DNA of 64,000 nucleotides from Prevotella sp. (GTDB taxonomy: Bacteria > Bacteroidota > Bacteroidia > Bacteroidales > Bacteroidaceae): the NCBI GenBank assembly GCA_017538105.1, contig JAFYJN010000058.1, positions 1-64,000 on the forward strand. The letters run 5' to 3'. Below the pieces are notes generated by a model. That model was not told the origin of the DNA, did not search any database, and saw nothing but the letters and a program-made list of their open reading frames with translations. The position numbers and the translations under genes are program-made. Positions 61,635-64,000 of this stretch are shown piece after piece. The first letter of the stretch is position 1; every line of letters starts with the position of its first letter.

Positions 61635-62947
61635 TGGAAGAACCCCTCGTAAGAGATGCCGATGTTCAGTGAAGGCTCGTTGTTATATTGGTCCTTGAAT
61701 ATGCGGTTCGAGTATTCCGCCTTGATGGCTATCTGCGGGATAGGGTAGTAGTTCACACCGAAGGCGATACACTGGCGCTGAGTGTAGTCATACGATGGTT
61801 GGCTGCTCTCTTTGATATAGCTGTCGTAGTACTCGTAGCGTCCGAAAACATACAACTTCTGATTGTCGGCACGTAGTTTGGTTACCTGCGAGAACACGTC
61901 GTAACCTGCTTCCACACCAATGGCCGTGGCGGCCTTGCCCACAGGAGTCGTATTGTAGGGTGAGTTTTTCGGCTGGCGACTTTTGGCACTACTCACATCT
62001 ATGGCGTCGCTCAATGTGCCATAGTCAGCCTGACCACGAACAATCCAATTGAAACGTTTGAAAGTGAAGTCGAACGAGCCAATCCACACATTGCCAGATA
62101 CCTTATCATAGGTTTTGCCCTCTCCTTCCATGTCATTGGGCGATGTGTTGTGCATGGCCCTTCCGTAATAGGTGCTCACGGCCATGCGCAGACCAGGCAC
62201 GGTGTAGTTGTCCACACGGGCGGAGAATCCGTATTTGTTGGCGGGCTTGAATTCAAAAGCGCTCTTCACGCCGTTCTTCACCCAATTGTCCCTGCTGAAC
62301 ATCAAGGCGTTCAGACCGGCAGTCACCTGCAACTCGTATCGCCAATCGCCATAACGGCCCCAGAAACTCACTCCCGTGTCGTGCCACGTGCTCGGCAGGA
62401 TGGTGTTCTCACCTTCGGGACGGTAAACGGTAAAAAAGTTCAAGGGTTCATGATGGGCGTTGTTCAGGCCAACGGGCACGATGATATGTCCCATTCTGAG
62501 GTTGGCCCACGGGGCGAATGACTTCTGCAACCAGAATTGCTCCAGTTCCACCTCGCCGCCTTTCTCTATCTCATGCTCATACTCACCGCCTTCGTCGGTT
62601 TCCAACTCAATGGCACTGCCTGTGCCAGTATGTTCAAACTCTATCTCCGTACCGAAAGACCAACCCTTGCCGAAATCATAACCTAAATATATAACGGCAT
62701 GGGGGATGTCGAAACGACCGTTGCTGGGGTCGTCCTTATATTTCGCGGGATTGCTGTAACGGTAGATGTTGTCACTGTAGAAATGACGGCTGTAGGCCAC
62801 CTCGCCATAACCGCCTACACTTAGACGGTTGCCCTTGGCATGGGTCATCACACTGTCGCCTGCAGACGACTGCGCCAGAGCCATTGCTGTGCCCGCAAAA
62901 AAAACGGCCACGATTGCTGCTGCTTTTTGGATATTTTTACTTTTCAT
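61631..62947 (-). CDS. Outer-membrane porin-like protein
   Basis: The 438-residue protein has a signal peptide (MKSKNIQKAAAIVAVFFAGT, ending ALAQS) and long amphipathic strands (LSVGGYGEVAYSRHFYSDN, FDIPHAVIYLGYDFGKGWSF, YGFSARVDNYTVPGLRMAV, LYVFGRYEYYDSYI) ending ISYEGFFH. It resembles phosphate-selective-porin-like (OprP-type) barrels. It has a hydrophilic Glu-rich segment (ELETDEGGEYEHEIEKGGEV, about residues 130-150) that could face the pore or bind cations. It is the first gene of the operon. Confidence 0.8.
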   Translation of the reverse strand: MKSKNIQKAAAIVAVFFAGTAMALAQSSAGDSVMTHAKGNRLSVGGYGEVAYSRHFYSDNIYRYSNPAKYKDDPSNGRFDIPHAVIYLGYDFGKGWSFGTEIEFEHTGTGSAIELETDEGGEYEHEIEKGGEVELEQFWLQKSFAPWANLRMGHIIVPVGLNNAHHEPLNFFTVYRPEGENTILPSTWHDTGVSFWGRYGDWRYELQVTAGLNALMFSRDNWVKNGVKSAFEFKPANKYGFSARVDNYTVPGLRMAVSTYYGRAMHNTSPNDMEGEGKTYDKVSGNVWIGSFDFTFKRFNWIVRGQADYGTLSDAIDVSSAKSRQPKNSPYNTTPVGKAATAIGVEAGYDVFSQVTKLRADNQKLYVFGRYEYYDSYIKESSQPSYDYTQRQCIAFGVNYYPIPQIAIKAEYSNRIFKDQYNNEPSLNIGISYEGFFH

Positions 62948-62966
62948 GTCGTTTGAAATTGTGGTG

Positions 62967-62974
62967 CAAAAGTA
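62967..62974 (-). promoter_or_regulatory. -7 box TACTTTTG for the porin-imelysin operon
   Basis: The minus strand reads TACTTTTGCACC, 20 bases upstream of ATG 62947. It faces the promoter at 63074 across about 100 bases, so one regulator could control both. Confidence 0.65.
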
Positions 62975-63073
62975 CTCCCATTCCATTATGTACACAATAC
63001 TGATTAATTGGTAAAAAAGTAGCTGTCAAATAAATACCTAAAAATAATGATTGTTAGTTTCAATAAAAAAACG

Positions 63074-63081
63074 TAACTTTG
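63074..63081 (+). promoter_or_regulatory. -7 box TAACTTTG for the hemerythrin-LuxR gene
   Basis: TAACTTTGCACC lies 76 bases before ATG 63157. The leader contains the repeated words CAACTTGCGAACTCATCAAC / CAACTAACGAATTC. Confidence 0.65.
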
Positions 63082-63156
63082 CACCATAAAAAATAGAAAA
63101 TCATCAACTTGCGAACTCATCAACTAACGAATTCCTCAATTCAATAACTCACCAAA

Positions 63157-64000
63157 ATGAAACACCAGAAAATGTATGAGGCTGAGGATAAAATGATATC
63201 CCTCATCAAAGACAACTATAGCTTGCTGCAAAGTCTGGGTAGCTTCGGCATCAGTCTTGGTTTCGGCGACAAAACCGTGCGTGAGGTATGTGAGGCACAG
63301 GGTGTGGACACCTATACCTTCCTTGCCATTGTCAACTTCACCATAAATGGGTATCGCGATTTCGATGACATAGATAAACTGTCGGTACCTACATTGTTGC
63401 AGTACCTCAAAGCCAGCCATGAATATTTCCTGGAATTTCAACTGCCATTCATCAGAAAGGAACTGGCCGACGCTCTTGACGAGAAAGACAACCTTGCCCG
63501 CCTCATCATGCGGTTATACGATGAATATGCCCACTCCATACGTATACACATGAAATACGAAGAGCGCACGGTATTTCCTTACGTCGAGTCGCTGCTAAAC
63601 AAAACACCCATGGCGAATTACAACATCGAGACGTTCTCGAAACACCATGGACAGACCGACCAGAAACTGCGCGAGTTGAAGAGCATCATTATCAAATACC
63701 TTCCTGGCGACGGACTGCACAACAACCAACTATCCGCCACACTCTACGATATATACAACAATGAGGAGTGGCTGCGAGTGCATGCCGATGTGGAGGACCG
63801 TATCTTCATACCTGCCATTCGGTGGATAGAACGACAGACGCGCCAAAACGATGTGTCGATGAAAATCTCGAGAATGATTGGACAGAATGCCGACAAAGGG
63901 GAGGTGCTTAGCGAAAGGGAGAAGGATGTGGTCGTCTCTGTGGTGCAGGGCATGACCAACAAGGAAATAGCCGACCACCTGTGTATCGCCATCAACACGG
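63157..64000 (+). CDS. Hemerythrin-like (RIC/YtfE-type) LuxR regulator, 3' cut by window
   Basis: The open frame runs to the right edge, giving 281 residues. Residues 1-75 resemble the N-terminal domain of ScdA/YtfE (SLGSFGISLGFGDKTVREVC). A four-helix di-iron domain follows with His 88, His 131, Glu 135, His 163/164, His 209 and Glu 213, which matches the ligand spacing of YtfE (RIC). Residues 249-281 are a LuxR-type HTH (LSEREKDVVVSVVQGMTNKE then IADHL). RIC proteins respond to NO and oxidative stress; the fusion suggests a redox, NO or oxygen-sensing regulator. It is divergent from the porin-imelysin operon. Confidence 0.85.
   Translation, partial: MKHQKMYEAEDKMISLIKDNYSLLQSLGSFGISLGFGDKTVREVCEAQGVDTYTFLAIVNFTINGYRDFDDIDKLSVPTLLQYLKASHEYFLEFQLPFIRKELADALDEKDNLARLIMRLYDEYAHSIRIHMKYEERTVFPYVESLLNKTPMANYNIETFSKHHGQTDQKLRELKSIIIKYLPGDGLHNNQLSATLYDIYNNEEWLRVHADVEDRIFIPAIRWIERQTRQNDVSMKISRMIGQNADKGEVLSEREKDVVVSVVQGMTNKEIADHLCIAINT

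Overview
The window is chromosomal DNA from a Bacteroidota bacterium, most likely Prevotellaceae. The evidence is a SusC/SusD pair, families such as DUF4251, DUF1599, DUF3098, DUF4840-like and PorT-like barrels, the FtsX-DUF3098-UppP-TruB-QueA-FolK gene order, and many promoters with the Bacteroidota -7 box TAnnTTTG, here almost always followed by CA. I support 52 protein genes (the first and last cut by the window edges) and one candidate structured RNA. I see no rRNA, tRNA, insertion sequence, integrase or CRISPR array.

Layout. 1-9.3 kb: VanW-like end, small secreted protein, TlpA-like thioredoxin lipoprotein-type gene with a small membrane protein, a secreted GH3 beta-glucosidase, a DUF5686-like barrel and a DUF4251 lipoprotein. 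9.3-15.1 kb (minus): ExoIII, lipoprotein, FolE, SPOR protein, TpiA, DoxX protein, DUF1599 protein. 15.3-23.8 kb (plus): CCA-type nucleotidyltransferase, a complete tripartite RND efflux operon and an LpxA-like acyltransferase paralogue. 24-30.2 kb: a four-gene SusC/SusD locus with two accessory lipoproteins and no glycan enzymes, resembling a peptide importer. 30.3-39.5 kb: HerA-like ATPase, SH3/SPOR-like lipoprotein, a giant DUF4011 helicase-nuclease (a possible defence protein) and a radical SAM enzyme. 39.7-46.7 kb: the FtsX-to-FolK operon, rpsO and typA. 46.7-51.2 kb: two PorT-like barrels, luxS and mtnN (S-adenosylhomocysteine recycling and AI-2), a Ca/Na antiporter and Hsp20. 51.2-55.6 kb: a more AT-rich stretch with a candidate 6S-like RNA, a small HTH regulator, a GT25 glycosyltransferase and four consecutive exported proteins. 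55.9-64 kb: a minus-strand operon of porin, imelysin lipoprotein, di-haem oxidoreductase and a fused ResB/CcsA cytochrome c maturase, divergent from a gene at the right edge encoding a di-iron hemerythrin-like domain fused to a LuxR-type HTH. I read this last region as a redox- or iron-responsive metal acquisition or respiration module.

A second layer is unusual: the intergenic spacers are filled with several families of short degenerate repeats (arrays of TTTTTACC-like, GAGCAAGG-like, GTGAGAGG-like and CCTAGGAAA-like words, plus CCCTCCC/GGGAGGG palindromes). Most are purine-rich on the strand of the adjacent genes. At two places the same sequence is read in frame inside a protein: the DoxX protein tail and the ResB/CcsA junction.
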